The notes: generated by a model from the letters alone, not told the origin. 64,000 nt of DNA from JABMPX01 sp964649795 (GCA_964649795.1 CAZYQY010000001.1:3181-67180), one strand, 5' to 3'; counted from the stretch's first letter, positions 13,807 to 23,204 are shown. Made by a program: numbers and translations.

Positions 13807-14981
13807 AAAACTTCTTAAAAAGAATAATACCTAATTTTTTGTTGAATTGGTATCATTTTGTATGGGCTTTTTTAGGGGCAATTATTTATGGATTCCCTTC
13901 TAAAAAACTGAAAGTGATTGGCGTGACCGGGACTAATGGCAAATCCACGGTTGTTTTTTTGATTAGCCGAATTTTAGAACAAGCTGGTTATAAGGTGGCT
14001 GCTCTTTCTTCAATTCAATTTAAAATTAAAAATAAGGTCTGGCCAAATAATTTAAAAATGACTATGCCAGGCAGGTTAAAAATCCAGAAGTTTTTACAAC
14101 AAGCTGTTCAATCTAAATGTCAGTATGCGGTTTTAGAAGTAACTTCAGAAGGGATTAAACAGTATCGTCATAAATTCATTGGCTTTGATTCAATAATTTT
14201 TACTAATTTAACGCCTGAACATTTAGAATCCCACGGAGGATTTGAGAATTATAAAAAAGCCAAGGGTAAGCTTTTCCAAGCGTTAAAAAATAATGGAAAG
14301 ATTATTGTCAATTTAGACGATCCATCAGCTGATTATTTTATGAAATTTCCCGCCAAAAAAAAGATTGGCTATACTATAAATTCTGAAGTAAAATTCAAGT
14401 TAAATATTTTAGGCCAATTTAATATTTCTAATGCTTTGGCCGCTATGTTTGCGGCTCAAGCAGAAGGAGTGTCTTTTAATAAAATAAAATTGGCTCTAGA
14501 AAATATAAAAAGTATTCCTGGCCGGATGGAATTTATTATTAAAGAACCATTTACAATAATAGTTGATTATGCTCATACTCCTGATGCCTTGGAAAAGGTT
14601 TATCAAGTAGCTAAACAGATAGTGTCTGGCCGTTTAATAGGCGTTTTAGGAGCGGCTGGCGGGGGACGAGACAAATGGAAAAGACCAGAATTAGGCAAGA
14701 TTGCTGCTAAATATTGTGATTATATTATTTTAACCAATGAGGATCCGTATGATGAAGATCCAAGCCGGATTTTATCTGAAATTAAAAAAGGAATTAAAAA
14801 TAAAGCTCCATTTGAGATAATTTTAGACAGAAGAAAAGCAATTAAAAAAGCGATTAGCTTAGCTAATCAGGGAGATTTGGTTATTATTACTGGCAAGGGA
14901 TGTGAACCGTGGATATGTGTCGCTAATAATAAAAAGATACCTTGGGATGATAGGGAAGTGGTCAAAGAAGAATTATGCTAA
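13803..14981 (+). CDS. murE: MurE-type Mur ligase (UDP-MurNAc-tripeptide synthetase), short form
   Basis: A 392-residue ATP-dependent ligase that adds the third amino acid to UDP-MurNAc-dipeptide. The P-loop VIGVTGTNGKST is near residue 40, the central domain has TNLTPEHLESHG, and the C-terminal domain has VDYAHTPDALEKVY, GAAGGGRDKWKRP and TNEDPYDEDP. The N-terminal UDP-binding domain of E. coli MurE (495 aa) is missing; a short hydrophobic segment (about 10-33) replaces it. The start overlaps the stop of the FemAB-type gene (ATGA). Substrate (Lys, DAP or other) cannot be fixed; other Mur-like ligases are possible. Confidence 0.85.
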   Translation: MKNFLKRIIPNFLLNWYHFVWAFLGAIIYGFPSKKLKVIGVTGTNGKSTVVFLISRILEQAGYKVAALSSIQFKIKNKVWPNNLKMTMPGRLKIQKFLQQAVQSKCQYAVLEVTSEGIKQYRHKFIGFDSIIFTNLTPEHLESHGGFENYKKAKGKLFQALKNNGKIIVNLDDPSADYFMKFPAKKKIGYTINSEVKFKLNILGQFNISNALAAMFAAQAEGVSFNKIKLALENIKSIPGRMEFIIKEPFTIIVDYAHTPDALEKVYQVAKQIVSGRLIGVLGAAGGGRDKWKRPELGKIAAKYCDYIILTNEDPYDEDPSRILSEIKKGIKNKAPFEIILDRRKAIKKAISLANQGDLVIITGKGCEPWICVANNKKIPWDDREVVKEELC

Positions 14982-16273
14982 TTTATTTAGAAAAAATTCT
15001 TTTTTATTTTTTGATTTTCTGTTTGCCTTTTCAAACGCGGAAAATATTTTATCAATGGGGAGATAGCTTTAATGAATGGACTAGCGCTTATCTTTATTTA
15101 ACTGATGTTCTGCTTATTTTAATCTTTTTTCTTTGGTTCTGGCGGATAAGAAAACAACGATTTTTTAAGAACCCATTTTCATTTCAAATGATTATAAAAA
15201 AACCCAGTTTTTGGCTGGTGTTTTTTTTAATTATCAGTTCTATCTCACTAATTCGGGCAAATAATATTCAGCTAGGTTTTTATCATTGGTTTAAACTTCT
15301 AGAAATGACTGGCTTGTTTTTTTATTTAAAATATAATTTTAAACAACTCCTCAATTTTAAAAAATTGGCTTATGTTTTTATTGCTAGCGGTTTATGCCAA
15401 TCTATCATTGCTATTAGTCAATATATTCAGCAAAAGAGTTTGGGGTTAAAATTTTTAGCAGAAAGCCCTTTAGGAATAGAGATAGATGGCATAGCTAAAA
15501 TCATTGTTAATGGGACAAAAATTGTTCGTGTATACGGAACTTTTCCTCATCCTAATGTTTTAGCTGCTTCTCTTGTCTTGAGTATTTTTTGTTTTTATTT
15601 TCTCTGGCTAAGTAAAAAACATTCCTTTTTGGGTTATTGTTCGTTGCTCATTGTTTATTGTTCATTGCTTACTGCCCTCTGGCTTACTTTTTCCAGAATT
15701 ATTATCTTTACTTTTTTATTGTCCAGCTTAATCTATTTTATTTTTATATTCTGGCAATCTCAAAAAATAAAAGACAAACAATTTTCCAAAAAAATTATCT
15801 CAATTTTTTTATTGTTCATTGTTTATTGTTCTTTGTTCATTGTTCCGGCCTGGTCGGAAATTTCTTCGCGTTTTTCTGTTTCCCTGACTGAACAATCAAT
15901 TGGTCTGCGTGTTTTTTATACTCAAGCTGCCTTTTCTATTATTAAGGACTGTCCTTTATTAGGAATAGGCATAGGTAATTTTGTTTGGGAAATTAGGCAA
16001 ATGATTAATTTGCTATCGTCTTGGATCCATCAGCCAGTTCATAATGTATATTTATTAATTGCTAGCGAAACAGGACTGATAGGATTATTTTTATTTCTAT
16101 TTTTTATTTTTCAATTATTGAGAAAAATCAATCGCCAAGAAGGTTTTCTCTTATTACTTGTCTTTTCTTTTTTGTTTATTGCCTTATTTGACCATTTTTT
16201 CTGGACGCTTCAGCAAGGTCAATTGATGTTCTGGTTAGTTTTGGGTATAATGAAAGCTAGCCGCTTTTATTAA
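14975..16273 (+). CDS. O-antigen ligase/polymerase-type (WaaL/Wzy) membrane protein
   Basis: A 432-residue polytopic membrane protein with about ten to twelve hydrophobic segments and a large loop before the C-terminal ones. Family-like features are FPHPNVLAASLVLSIF and HQPVHNVYLLIASETGLIG, as in Wzy_C/WaaL proteins that ligate or polymerise lipid-linked glycans. It overlaps the murE-type gene by 7 nt, so it is probably co-expressed with wall genes. Internal near-repeats (LLIVYCSLLIVYCSLLTALW and LLFIVYCSLFIVPAW) come from TTGTTCATTGTTTATTG-type repeats in the DNA. No partner glycosyltransferases are nearby. Confidence 0.8.
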   Translation: MLIYLEKILFYFLIFCLPFQTRKIFYQWGDSFNEWTSAYLYLTDVLLILIFFLWFWRIRKQRFFKNPFSFQMIIKKPSFWLVFFLIISSISLIRANNIQLGFYHWFKLLEMTGLFFYLKYNFKQLLNFKKLAYVFIASGLCQSIIAISQYIQQKSLGLKFLAESPLGIEIDGIAKIIVNGTKIVRVYGTFPHPNVLAASLVLSIFCFYFLWLSKKHSFLGYCSLLIVYCSLLTALWLTFSRIIIFTFLLSSLIYFIFIFWQSQKIKDKQFSKKIISIFLLFIVYCSLFIVPAWSEISSRFSVSLTEQSIGLRVFYTQAAFSIIKDCPLLGIGIGNFVWEIRQMINLLSSWIHQPVHNVYLLIASETGLIGLFLFLFFIFQLLRKINRQEGFLLLLVFSFLFIALFDHFFWTLQQGQLMFWLVLGIMKASRFY

Positions 16274-16281
16274 TTATTACT

Positions 16282-17589
16282 ATGCGTTTTATTGCTGATT
16301 TACATATTCATTCTAAATATTCACGGGCTACTTCTAAGGATATGGACATTGATCACCTTAATAAGTGGGCCAAAATTAAGGGAATTAAAGTCATGGGGAC
16401 TGGCGATTTTACCCATCCTCTCTGGCTAAAAGAGCTTAAAACAAAGCTTGAACCGGCTGAACCTGGTTTTTTAAAATTAAAGAAATCAACTCGTTCTTCC
16501 ATTTTAGATAATGATTGGATGCCTGATAATGGAAATAATAGCAAAGAAGATAGAAAAATACGTTTCTTACTAACTAGTGAAATAAGCTGTATTTATTCGA
16601 AAAATAATCGAACTAGAAAAATCCATATTATTATTCTAGCTCCTGATTTTAAAACAGTGGAAAAAATAAATACTCGTTTGGGCTGGATTGGCAATCTTAA
16701 ATCAGATGGAAGGCCAATTTTAGGATTAGATGCTAAAGAGTTGGCTAAAATAGCTTTTAATACTTCTGAAGATTGTATGGTTATCCCTGCTCATATTTGG
16801 ACTCCCTGGTTTGGTTTATTTGGAGCTAACTCTGGATTTGATTCTTTGGAAGAATGTTTTGAAGAATATTCTAAATATATTTATGCTGGAGAAACAGGAT
16901 TATCTAGCGATCCAGAAATGAATTGGCAATGGCAGGCATTAGACAAGATTACTTTAGTTAGTAATTCAGACGCGCATAGTCCTAGCAAAATTGGCAGGGA
17001 AGCAAATATTTTTGATACTGGGTTAAGTTATTTAGATATGAAAGAAGCAATTAAAAGCAGAGATCCTAAAAAATTCTTAGAAACAATTGAGTTTTTTCCT
17101 CAAGAGGGCAAATATTATTATGATGGGCATCGTAAATGCAATGTCTGCTTGACTCCAAAGCAGGCTAAAAAAATAAATAATATTTGTCCTAAATGCAAAA
17201 AGCCATTAACTATTGGCGTTTCTCATAGAATTGATGATTTGTCTGACAGAGAAAAAGGAGAAAAGCCAAATAAGACCATTCCTTTTAAACATTTAATTCC
17301 TTTAGAAGAAATTATTGCTGATGCAAAAAATATAGGAGTATCTAGCAAGGCTGTTAGGGAAGAGTACAAGAATTTGATCAAGCATTTTGGCTCTGAATTT
17401 AAAATACTTTTAGAAATTGACATTGAACAAATAAAAGGAGTTAGTTCAGCTGAAATTGCTGAAGGAGTAAAAAGGGTTCGTCAAGACAAGGTCCATATTG
17501 AGCCTGGATATGACGGAGAATTTGGTAAAATTGAAATTTTCAAAGACAAAGAACGAGATAATTTTTCAAAACAATCCAGTTTGTTTTAA
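16282..17589 (+). CDS. EndoQ-type DNA repair endonuclease (PHP domain plus zinc finger)
   Basis: A 435-residue protein with an N-terminal PHP domain: ADLHIHSKYSRAT (about residue 5), GTGDFTHPLW, VIPAHIWTPWFG and LVSNSDAHSPSKIG supply metal-binding His/Asp residues. A four-Cys zinc finger (CNVC ... CPKC, about 290-310) and a helical C-terminus follow. This layout matches EndoQ, which cuts 5' of deaminated bases, abasic sites and uracil in DNA. A PHP phosphatase of another type is possible but less fitting given the zinc finger. It begins 8 nt after the ligase-type gene. Confidence 0.85.
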   Translation: MRFIADLHIHSKYSRATSKDMDIDHLNKWAKIKGIKVMGTGDFTHPLWLKELKTKLEPAEPGFLKLKKSTRSSILDNDWMPDNGNNSKEDRKIRFLLTSEISCIYSKNNRTRKIHIIILAPDFKTVEKINTRLGWIGNLKSDGRPILGLDAKELAKIAFNTSEDCMVIPAHIWTPWFGLFGANSGFDSLEECFEEYSKYIYAGETGLSSDPEMNWQWQALDKITLVSNSDAHSPSKIGREANIFDTGLSYLDMKEAIKSRDPKKFLETIEFFPQEGKYYYDGHRKCNVCLTPKQAKKINNICPKCKKPLTIGVSHRIDDLSDREKGEKPNKTIPFKHLIPLEEIIADAKNIGVSSKAVREEYKNLIKHFGSEFKILLEIDIEQIKGVSSAEIAEGVKRVRQDKVHIEPGYDGEFGKIEIFKDKERDNFSKQSSLF

Positions 17590-17646
17590 CATGAAAGGGT
17601 TTTGGTTATTTTTAATTTTAGTTATAATAATAGAAGGAATGAAACT

Positions 17647-19086
17647 ATGAATAATCAAGAACAAAATAAAGAACAAAAAGAAAAAACTGTTCGTGAGCCA
17701 GCTGTTGAAGGGCAATTTTATCCAGAGAACAAAGAAGAACTGGCTCAAATGATTAGCCAGTTTTTGAATGAAGCAGAACTGCTTGAAATAAAAAAGCCAG
17801 TTAGGGCCTTGATTATGCCGCATGCTGGTTATGTTTATTCTGGAGGAGTGGCAGCTTATGGATTTAAGGCAATCCAAGGACAAGACATCAAGAAAGTAAT
17901 TTTGATTGGCTGCAGCCATAATTTTCATTTAAATGGAGTAATTATTGATGGCAATGATGCATGGCAAACGCCTTTGGGCCAAGTAGATTTAGATATTGGT
18001 TTGCAAGATGCCTTAATAAAAGAAAGTTCTTTATTTAAGGTTGATTCCAGCACTCATAAACCAGAACATTCTTTAGAAGTGGAAGTTCCTTTTTTGCAAA
18101 CTGTTTTAAAGAAATTTAAGCTTTTACCTATTTTAATTGGTCACGAATTAAGCGAAAATGATTTAGAAGAAATTAGCAATGCATTATCTAAATATACAGA
18201 TGATAAAACTTTAATTATTGCCAGTTCAGATATGTCTCATTATCCAAGTTATGAAAAGGCAAATTATGCTGACAAGAAAGTTATTGACGCAATTCTAACT
18301 GGAAAAATTACTAATTTGCAAAATACAATCAGTAAATTAGAAAAAGAGAATATTGATAATTTAAATACTTGTTTATGCGCTCAAAAAGCCGTGGAAGCAG
18401 TTATAAAAATAGCAGGGAAAATGGATAATTCAGAAATTAAGTTTTTGAAATACGTTAATTCTGGCGACCTGGATTTTGGAGACCCATTACGAGTAGTTGG
18501 ATATTCTTCTTTTGCTTTTATGTGGGATAATAAGGATTCTGCATTTGAACTTAATTTTGAACAAAAAAATAAGCTTTTAGAAATTGCCAGAGCATCAGTA
18601 GAAAAATATGTTAAAGAAGAAAAGATGTCTGATTTTGAAATAGAAGATTCTTTATTAAACGAGAATTTGGGTGCTTTTGTTACTTTGAAGAAAAATGGCC
18701 AATTGCGTGGCTGTATTGGCCGGTTTGAACCAGATATTCCTTTGTCTCAAGTAGTTTCCCAGATGGCAATTTCTGCTGCTGTTCAAGATAGCCGTTTTAC
18801 TCCAGTTCAAGCGGATGAATTAAATGATTTAGAATATGAAATTTCTGTTTTAAGCCCATTGAGAAAAATAAATGATTGGCGTCAAATAGAACTTGGCAAA
18901 CACGGTGTTCAAATAAGACAAGGCCTTTATTCAGGGGTTTTTCTACCCCAGGTAGCTACAGAAAATAACTGGGATTTGGATAAATTTATGGGCGAACTAT
19001 GTTCTCAAAAAGCCGGTTTGTCCTGGGACTGCTGGAAAAATGATGATGTAGATTTATATGTCTTTACGGCCGAGGTTTTTCATTAA
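17647..19086 (+). CDS. Memo-AMMECR1 fusion (AmmeMemoRadiSam system B and A domains)
   Basis: A 479-residue fusion. The N-terminal half (about 15-285) is a Memo domain (AmmeMemoRadiSam B), with REPAVEGQFYP, MPHAGYVYSGGVAAYGF, IGCSHNFH, HSLEVEVPFLQ and SSDMSHYPSY providing dioxygenase-like metal ligands. The C-terminal half (about 300-478) is AMMECR1, with GAFVTLKKNGQLRGCIGRFEP and ISAAVQDSRFTPV. The usual third member, a radical SAM protein, is not in the window. The pathway is not established; an RNA or protein modification role has been proposed for the family. The ATG at 17647 is preferred over 17602 because GAAGGA lies upstream. Confidence 0.88.
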   Translation: MNNQEQNKEQKEKTVREPAVEGQFYPENKEELAQMISQFLNEAELLEIKKPVRALIMPHAGYVYSGGVAAYGFKAIQGQDIKKVILIGCSHNFHLNGVIIDGNDAWQTPLGQVDLDIGLQDALIKESSLFKVDSSTHKPEHSLEVEVPFLQTVLKKFKLLPILIGHELSENDLEEISNALSKYTDDKTLIIASSDMSHYPSYEKANYADKKVIDAILTGKITNLQNTISKLEKENIDNLNTCLCAQKAVEAVIKIAGKMDNSEIKFLKYVNSGDLDFGDPLRVVGYSSFAFMWDNKDSAFELNFEQKNKLLEIARASVEKYVKEEKMSDFEIEDSLLNENLGAFVTLKKNGQLRGCIGRFEPDIPLSQVVSQMAISAAVQDSRFTPVQADELNDLEYEISVLSPLRKINDWRQIELGKHGVQIRQGLYSGVFLPQVATENNWDLDKFMGELCSQKAGLSWDCWKNDDVDLYVFTAEVFH

Positions 19087-19170
19087 GAAGATATAATTGA
19101 CAATTATCAATTAATTTGTTAGATTTCAGAAAAATAAACGACCTTAACAATATAATAATGGAGGGAATAA

Positions 19171-20301
19171 ATGAATAGCCAAGAAATAGAAGAAATGGCT
19201 CATAAGATGAGCTGGCAGAAATTTGTTGCTATGGAAGAAAAGGAGAAAATTATTTTTCTTAACAATTTGCATACTGGCAATCCCTTTCATGTTTTATTTG
19301 CCCAGCAGTTTAACCGAGAAAATTTGGATCTTCTTTGCCAAATAGCTGAAAGAGCCAGAACTATTAATAAAAATAAACAAGAAGGAGTGAAATTTTTAAG
19401 AAAATTACTCTCTGGCACTCATGCTCTTAATTTCTTTTATCAGCCAAGCAGCCGAACATTCCTCTCCTTTGAAACAGCCCAAGAAACTTTAGGTATGAGT
19501 ATCCGGGATATTCGCGACCCAAGCGTTTCCTCTGAAGCTAAGGGCGAAACGCTAGAGGACTCTATCAGAACCTTTAGTAGCTATGTTGACTTGATAATTA
19601 TGAGGTATCCAGAGAAGCAAGCCGTTGAAAAAGGCGCCTGGGTATTGAATAAATCTGACCGCCGTATTCCAATTATCAATGCTGGCTCTGGCAAAGACCA
19701 GCACCCTACCCAAGCCCTAACTGATATCTATACTTTGCATAAATCTTTTGATGGAAAGATTGATGGCCGGACAATAGTTATGTGCGGCGACTTGAAAAGA
19801 GGCAGAACTGTCCGCTCCTTATCTTATTTGATGAAAAATTACCATGATATGAAACTGATTTTTGTTTCGCCGTCCCATTTAAGAATGGGAAAAGACATTA
19901 AAGATTTTCTCACCAGTCATAATATTACTTATTTAGAAGAGGATAATTTAGAAGAAATAATTCCTTTGGCTGATGCAATTTATATGACTCGCATCCAGGA
20001 TGAATGGAATGAAAAAAATGGTCAAACCAAGAAAATTCCTGAACCAGTTGATCCTAAATATAAATTCAAGAAAGAGTATTTAAAGCTGATGAAGAAAGAT
20101 GCTGTCTTAATGCATCCTCTTCCAAAAAGAGACGAAATAGACCAAGAGGTTAGTTATTCTAGAGATAAGAGAGTGGTCTTCTGGAGGCAGCCAAGAAATG
20201 GCGTATGGATTCGTGTAGCTCTAATTGCTCTTATTTTTCAAAAACAGCAAACAATTTTAGGTTATACACACTGGTCAAAGGATTGGCGGAAAGGAGGGTA
20301 A
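19171..20301 (+). CDS. pyrB: Aspartate carbamoyltransferase, catalytic chain (extended)
   Basis: A 376-residue carbamoyltransferase that forms N-carbamoyl-aspartate in pyrimidine synthesis. Carbamoyl-phosphate motif SSRTFLSFE (about 93-101), second signature SGKDQHPTQALTDIYTL (about 172-188) and aspartate-side motif MHPLPKRDEI are present. An N-terminal extension of about 60 residues and insertions make it longer than E. coli PyrB (311). HPLPKRDEI favours ATCase over ornithine carbamoyltransferase. GGAGGG precedes the ATG. The next gene, 1 nt after the stop, encodes a small zinc protein that may be a partner. No other pyr genes are in the window. Confidence 0.88.
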   Translation: MNSQEIEEMAHKMSWQKFVAMEEKEKIIFLNNLHTGNPFHVLFAQQFNRENLDLLCQIAERARTINKNKQEGVKFLRKLLSGTHALNFFYQPSSRTFLSFETAQETLGMSIRDIRDPSVSSEAKGETLEDSIRTFSSYVDLIIMRYPEKQAVEKGAWVLNKSDRRIPIINAGSGKDQHPTQALTDIYTLHKSFDGKIDGRTIVMCGDLKRGRTVRSLSYLMKNYHDMKLIFVSPSHLRMGKDIKDFLTSHNITYLEEDNLEEIIPLADAIYMTRIQDEWNEKNGQTKKIPEPVDPKYKFKKEYLKLMKKDAVLMHPLPKRDEIDQEVSYSRDKRVVFWRQPRNGVWIRVALIALIFQKQQTILGYTHWSKDWRKGG

Positions 20302-20302
20302 A

Positions 20303-20527
20303 ATGACAGCAGAGAATGAAATAAAGGAATATAGATGTCCTGGATGTCAAAAGAGTAATATTTCTTTTAAAGAGATGAAAGTTAGCCTCAATGTTCCTTC
20401 TCGGGCACTTACCCATCAAATGATCAAATTCTTCTGTAATATTTGTCAGGAGGAATTTAAAGTAGAGGCCGGTGTTCTAATGTATCAAGTTAGCTTGGTT
20501 AACATTCTGAAAAAGAAATATCCCTAA
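20303..20527 (+). CDS. Small zinc-ribbon protein downstream of pyrB
   Basis: A 74-residue protein with two CxxC pairs (YRCPGCQKSN near residue 10 and FFCNICQEEF near 46), a probable zinc ribbon. AAAGGAGGG lies before its ATG inside the 3' end of pyrB, so the two are translated from one mRNA, and a strong terminator follows. The spacing of Cys pairs and the CxxCxxEF end recall the zinc domain of PyrI, the regulatory chain of ATCase, but the nucleotide-binding domain of PyrI is absent. A partner role with PyrB is inference from context; it could be any zinc ribbon. Confidence 0.65.
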   Translation: MTAENEIKEYRCPGCQKSNISFKEMKVSLNVPSRALTHQMIKFFCNICQEEFKVEAGVLMYQVSLVNILKKKYP

Positions 20528-20538
20528 CTTTTCAAACG

Positions 20539-20584
20539 AGGTCTTTTGGAATAGATAAAGATTATTCCAAGAGACCTTTTTAAT
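20539..20584 (+). terminator. Strong rho-independent terminator
   Basis: A 15-bp stem (20539-20553 with 20563-20577, one G-U pair) and a run of T end the pyrB unit. Confidence 0.85.
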
Positions 20585-20624
20585 TTTCTCTTAATGATAT
20601 AATATAATATAAGGAATTAATTAA

Positions 20625-20843
20625 ATGAAATTCGTTATTTTATTACTAATAAAAATATATCAGAAAACCATATCTCCGGATCATGGATATTTTCCTATTC
20701 TCCGGCTTTTAGGCCAATGCCGACATTATCCAACCTGTTCTGAATATACATATCAATCAATAGAAAAATACGGGATTTTAAAAGGTATTTGGCTAGGAAT
20801 GAAACAGCTTTCTACTTGTCATCCTTGGGCAAGGAATTTATAA
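20625..20843 (+). CDS. yidD: Membrane protein insertion efficiency factor YidD
   Basis: A 72-residue protein matching the YidD family (DUF37): hydrophobic N-terminus MKFVILLLIKIYQKTISPD, then CRHYPTCSEYTYQSIEKYG and a final CHPWARNL. YidD helps YidC insert proteins into the inner membrane. A TATAAT at about 20600 suggests its own promoter. It is followed 7 nt later by a half-size MFS gene; yidC and rnpA are not nearby. Confidence 0.9.
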   Translation: MKFVILLLIKIYQKTISPDHGYFPILRLLGQCRHYPTCSEYTYQSIEKYGILKGIWLGMKQLSTCHPWARNL

Positions 20844-20850
20844 TAAGATT

Positions 20851-21465
20851 ATGCAGTCAATTAATAAAGTAATTAAAATTTTAATCTTTTCAGATGTGGC
20901 TTTGGCTTCTGGCTTCGGGTTCATAACTCCTATTTTCGCTATTTTTTTGATTGAAAATATAAAAGGCGGAAACATTGAATTTGCTGGTTATGTTGCAGCT
21001 ATATATTGGATTATTATTTCTTTGACTGTGGTGCCTTTTGGCCATTATTTGGATAAAAACCACGGTGAAAAAGATGATCTCTATTTTATTATCATTGGCA
21101 ATCTTTTAGCAGCCGGAGCTGTTTTTGGATATATGATATCTTCATTAACTTGGCATATTTATTTTTTCCATATATTTTATGCCTTTGGCATGAGTATGAA
21201 TATAGCCGCTTACGGAGCTATTTTTACAAGGCATATTGATAAGAACAGAGAGGCATTTGATTGGAGTACTAGAGCTGCTTTAATAGGCATAGGCACAGGA
21301 ATAGCAGGAGGATTAGGAGGTATGATTGCAAATCGCTTTGGCTTTAATGTTCTTTTTATTGGTGTTTTAATTTTGGTTCTATTAAGCGCTGCTTTACCTG
21401 TTTTGATTTATAAAAAGATATGTTCTAAAGATAAAGAGATTCCGCATATTCCAACAATAAAATGA
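20851..21465 (+). CDS. Half-size MFS-type membrane protein (six predicted TM segments)
   Basis: A 204-residue membrane protein with about six hydrophobic segments (roughly 8-32, 43-65, 76-97, 103-125, 138-162, 165-190). The pattern FGHYLDKNHGEKDDLYF between segments 2 and 3 resembles the MFS loop motif A. Full MFS transporters have 12 segments, so this is either a half-transporter acting as a dimer or a remnant. No substrate can be inferred. It is followed 10 nt later by polX. Confidence 0.7.
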   Translation: MQSINKVIKILIFSDVALASGFGFITPIFAIFLIENIKGGNIEFAGYVAAIYWIIISLTVVPFGHYLDKNHGEKDDLYFIIIGNLLAAGAVFGYMISSLTWHIYFFHIFYAFGMSMNIAAYGAIFTRHIDKNREAFDWSTRAALIGIGTGIAGGLGGMIANRFGFNVLFIGVLILVLLSAALPVLIYKKICSKDKEIPHIPTIK

Positions 21466-21475
21466 ATTAAATTAA

Positions 21476-23197
21476 ATGAAAAACCTAGAAATAGCTCAAA
21501 TTTTTTATCAAATGGCTGATTTTATTGAAATAAAGGAAGACTCTTTTTTTAAATCTCGGGCGTATAATAAGGCGGCCCGGGTTTTAGATTCATTAAAAGA
21601 AGATATTGAAATTATTTATGAAAAAGGCGGAGTCAATGAATTGAAAAAGATTCCCGGCATTGGCCAGGCAATTGGCAAAAAAATTGAGGAATTTATTAAA
21701 ACTGGCAAAATTAAGGCCTATCAAAAACTTAAAAAAGAATGTCCAATTGACTTGGAATCATTAATGACTGTTCAAGGATTAGGGGCTAAGAGAATAAAAA
21801 TTCTTTACCAGAAATTAAAAATTAAAAATTTTAAAGATTTAGAAAAAGCAGCTGTTTCAGGCAAAATAGGAAAATTAGATGGATTTGGAGAAAAAAGCGA
21901 GAAAAATATTTTGCAAAGTATTGTCCTAGCTAAACAAAACAAGGGCAGATTCTTATTAGGCGCTATTTTACCCATAGTCCGTAAAATTGTAAGTAATTTT
22001 AAGAAAATGCCAGAAGTGAAAAAAATATGCCCGGCTGGGTCAATTAGGCGCATGAAAGAGACAGTCGGAGATATTGATATTCTGGTAATTTCTTCAAAGC
22101 CAGGCAAAATTATGGATTTTTTTATTCAAATGCCTGGAATAGTTAAAGTTTGGGCCAAAGGAATGACTAAGTCGTCGGTTCATTTTAAACAGGGCTTTGA
22201 CGCGGATTTAAGAATAGTTAAGAAACAAAATTTTGGCGCTGCTCTACAATATTTTACAGGGAGCAAGGACCATAATATTGCTTTGCGAAAAATAGCCAAG
22301 AAAAAAGGTTTAAAATTAAATGAATATGGTGTTTATAATAAAAAAGGAAAACAAATAGCTGGCAAAAACGAGAAAGAGGTCTATAATTCAATCAATCTTC
22401 CATACATTGAACCAGAATTAAGAACTAATAGCGGTGAAATTGAAGCTGCTTTGGATGATCAATTGCCAAAACTAATTGGCTATAATGATATTAAAGGAGA
22501 ATGTCATTGCCACAGCGATTGGAGCGATGGAACAGAAACAATTGAAGGTCTGGCTAAAATAGCGAGAAGAATTGGTTATGAATATTTAATTATTACTGAC
22601 CATGCCAGTCCATTAGGAATAATTCATGGTTTGGATGAAAAACAAATTTTAAAGCAGATGGCTGAAATAGACAGGGTTAATAAAAAAATTAAAGGAATTA
22701 AAGTATTAAAAGGAATAGAAGTTGACATTAAATCAGACGGAAGCTTATTCATTAAAGATGAAGTTTTGTCTAAATTAGATTTTGTTTTAGGCGCAGTGCA
22801 TTTTGGATTCAAAATGGATAGAGATAAAATGACTCAGCGAATAATCAAGGCAATAGAGAATCCTAATGTAGACGTAATTGCTCACCCTACAGGACGGGTT
22901 ATTAACAAAAGGCCTGGTTATAAGATAGACTTTGAAAAAATTCTTAAAAAAGCCAAAGAAAACAAAACAGCTTTAGAAATCAATGCTCATGCCAGCCGTT
23001 TAGATTTAAAAGATACTAATATCCGTCTTGCCAAAGAAGCCGGAGTCAAAATGACTATTGGCACTGACGTACATAATATTGATTATTTTAAAATGATGGA
23101 ATTAGGCGTTGCTCAAGCCCGCCGCGGCTGGGCAGAAAAAAAAGATATTTTAAACAGCCAGCCATTAACAAAGTTTGTAGAATATTTTAAGAAATAA
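21476..23197 (+). CDS. polX: DNA polymerase/3'-5' exonuclease PolX (family X plus PHP)
   Basis: A 573-residue repair polymerase. N-terminal helix-hairpin-helix region (IPGIGQAIGKKIEEF; VQGLGAKRIKILYQKL), a polymerase-beta-like nucleotidyltransferase core (GSIRRMKETVGDIDILV, with a third acidic residue in GFDADLRIV), and a C-terminal PHP domain (ECHCHSDWSDGTET, IITDHASPLG, VLKGIEVDI, VIAHPTGR, GTDVHNIDYF) with 3'-5' exonuclease and AP-site activities in characterised homologues. Length is normal. It acts in gap filling during base excision repair. Confidence 0.95.
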   Translation: MKNLEIAQIFYQMADFIEIKEDSFFKSRAYNKAARVLDSLKEDIEIIYEKGGVNELKKIPGIGQAIGKKIEEFIKTGKIKAYQKLKKECPIDLESLMTVQGLGAKRIKILYQKLKIKNFKDLEKAAVSGKIGKLDGFGEKSEKNILQSIVLAKQNKGRFLLGAILPIVRKIVSNFKKMPEVKKICPAGSIRRMKETVGDIDILVISSKPGKIMDFFIQMPGIVKVWAKGMTKSSVHFKQGFDADLRIVKKQNFGAALQYFTGSKDHNIALRKIAKKKGLKLNEYGVYNKKGKQIAGKNEKEVYNSINLPYIEPELRTNSGEIEAALDDQLPKLIGYNDIKGECHCHSDWSDGTETIEGLAKIARRIGYEYLIITDHASPLGIIHGLDEKQILKQMAEIDRVNKKIKGIKVLKGIEVDIKSDGSLFIKDEVLSKLDFVLGAVHFGFKMDRDKMTQRIIKAIENPNVDVIAHPTGRVINKRPGYKIDFEKILKKAKENKTALEINAHASRLDLKDTNIRLAKEAGVKMTIGTDVHNIDYFKMMELGVAQARRGWAEKKDILNSQPLTKFVEYFKK

Positions 23198-23204
23198 GAT
23201 TTTT

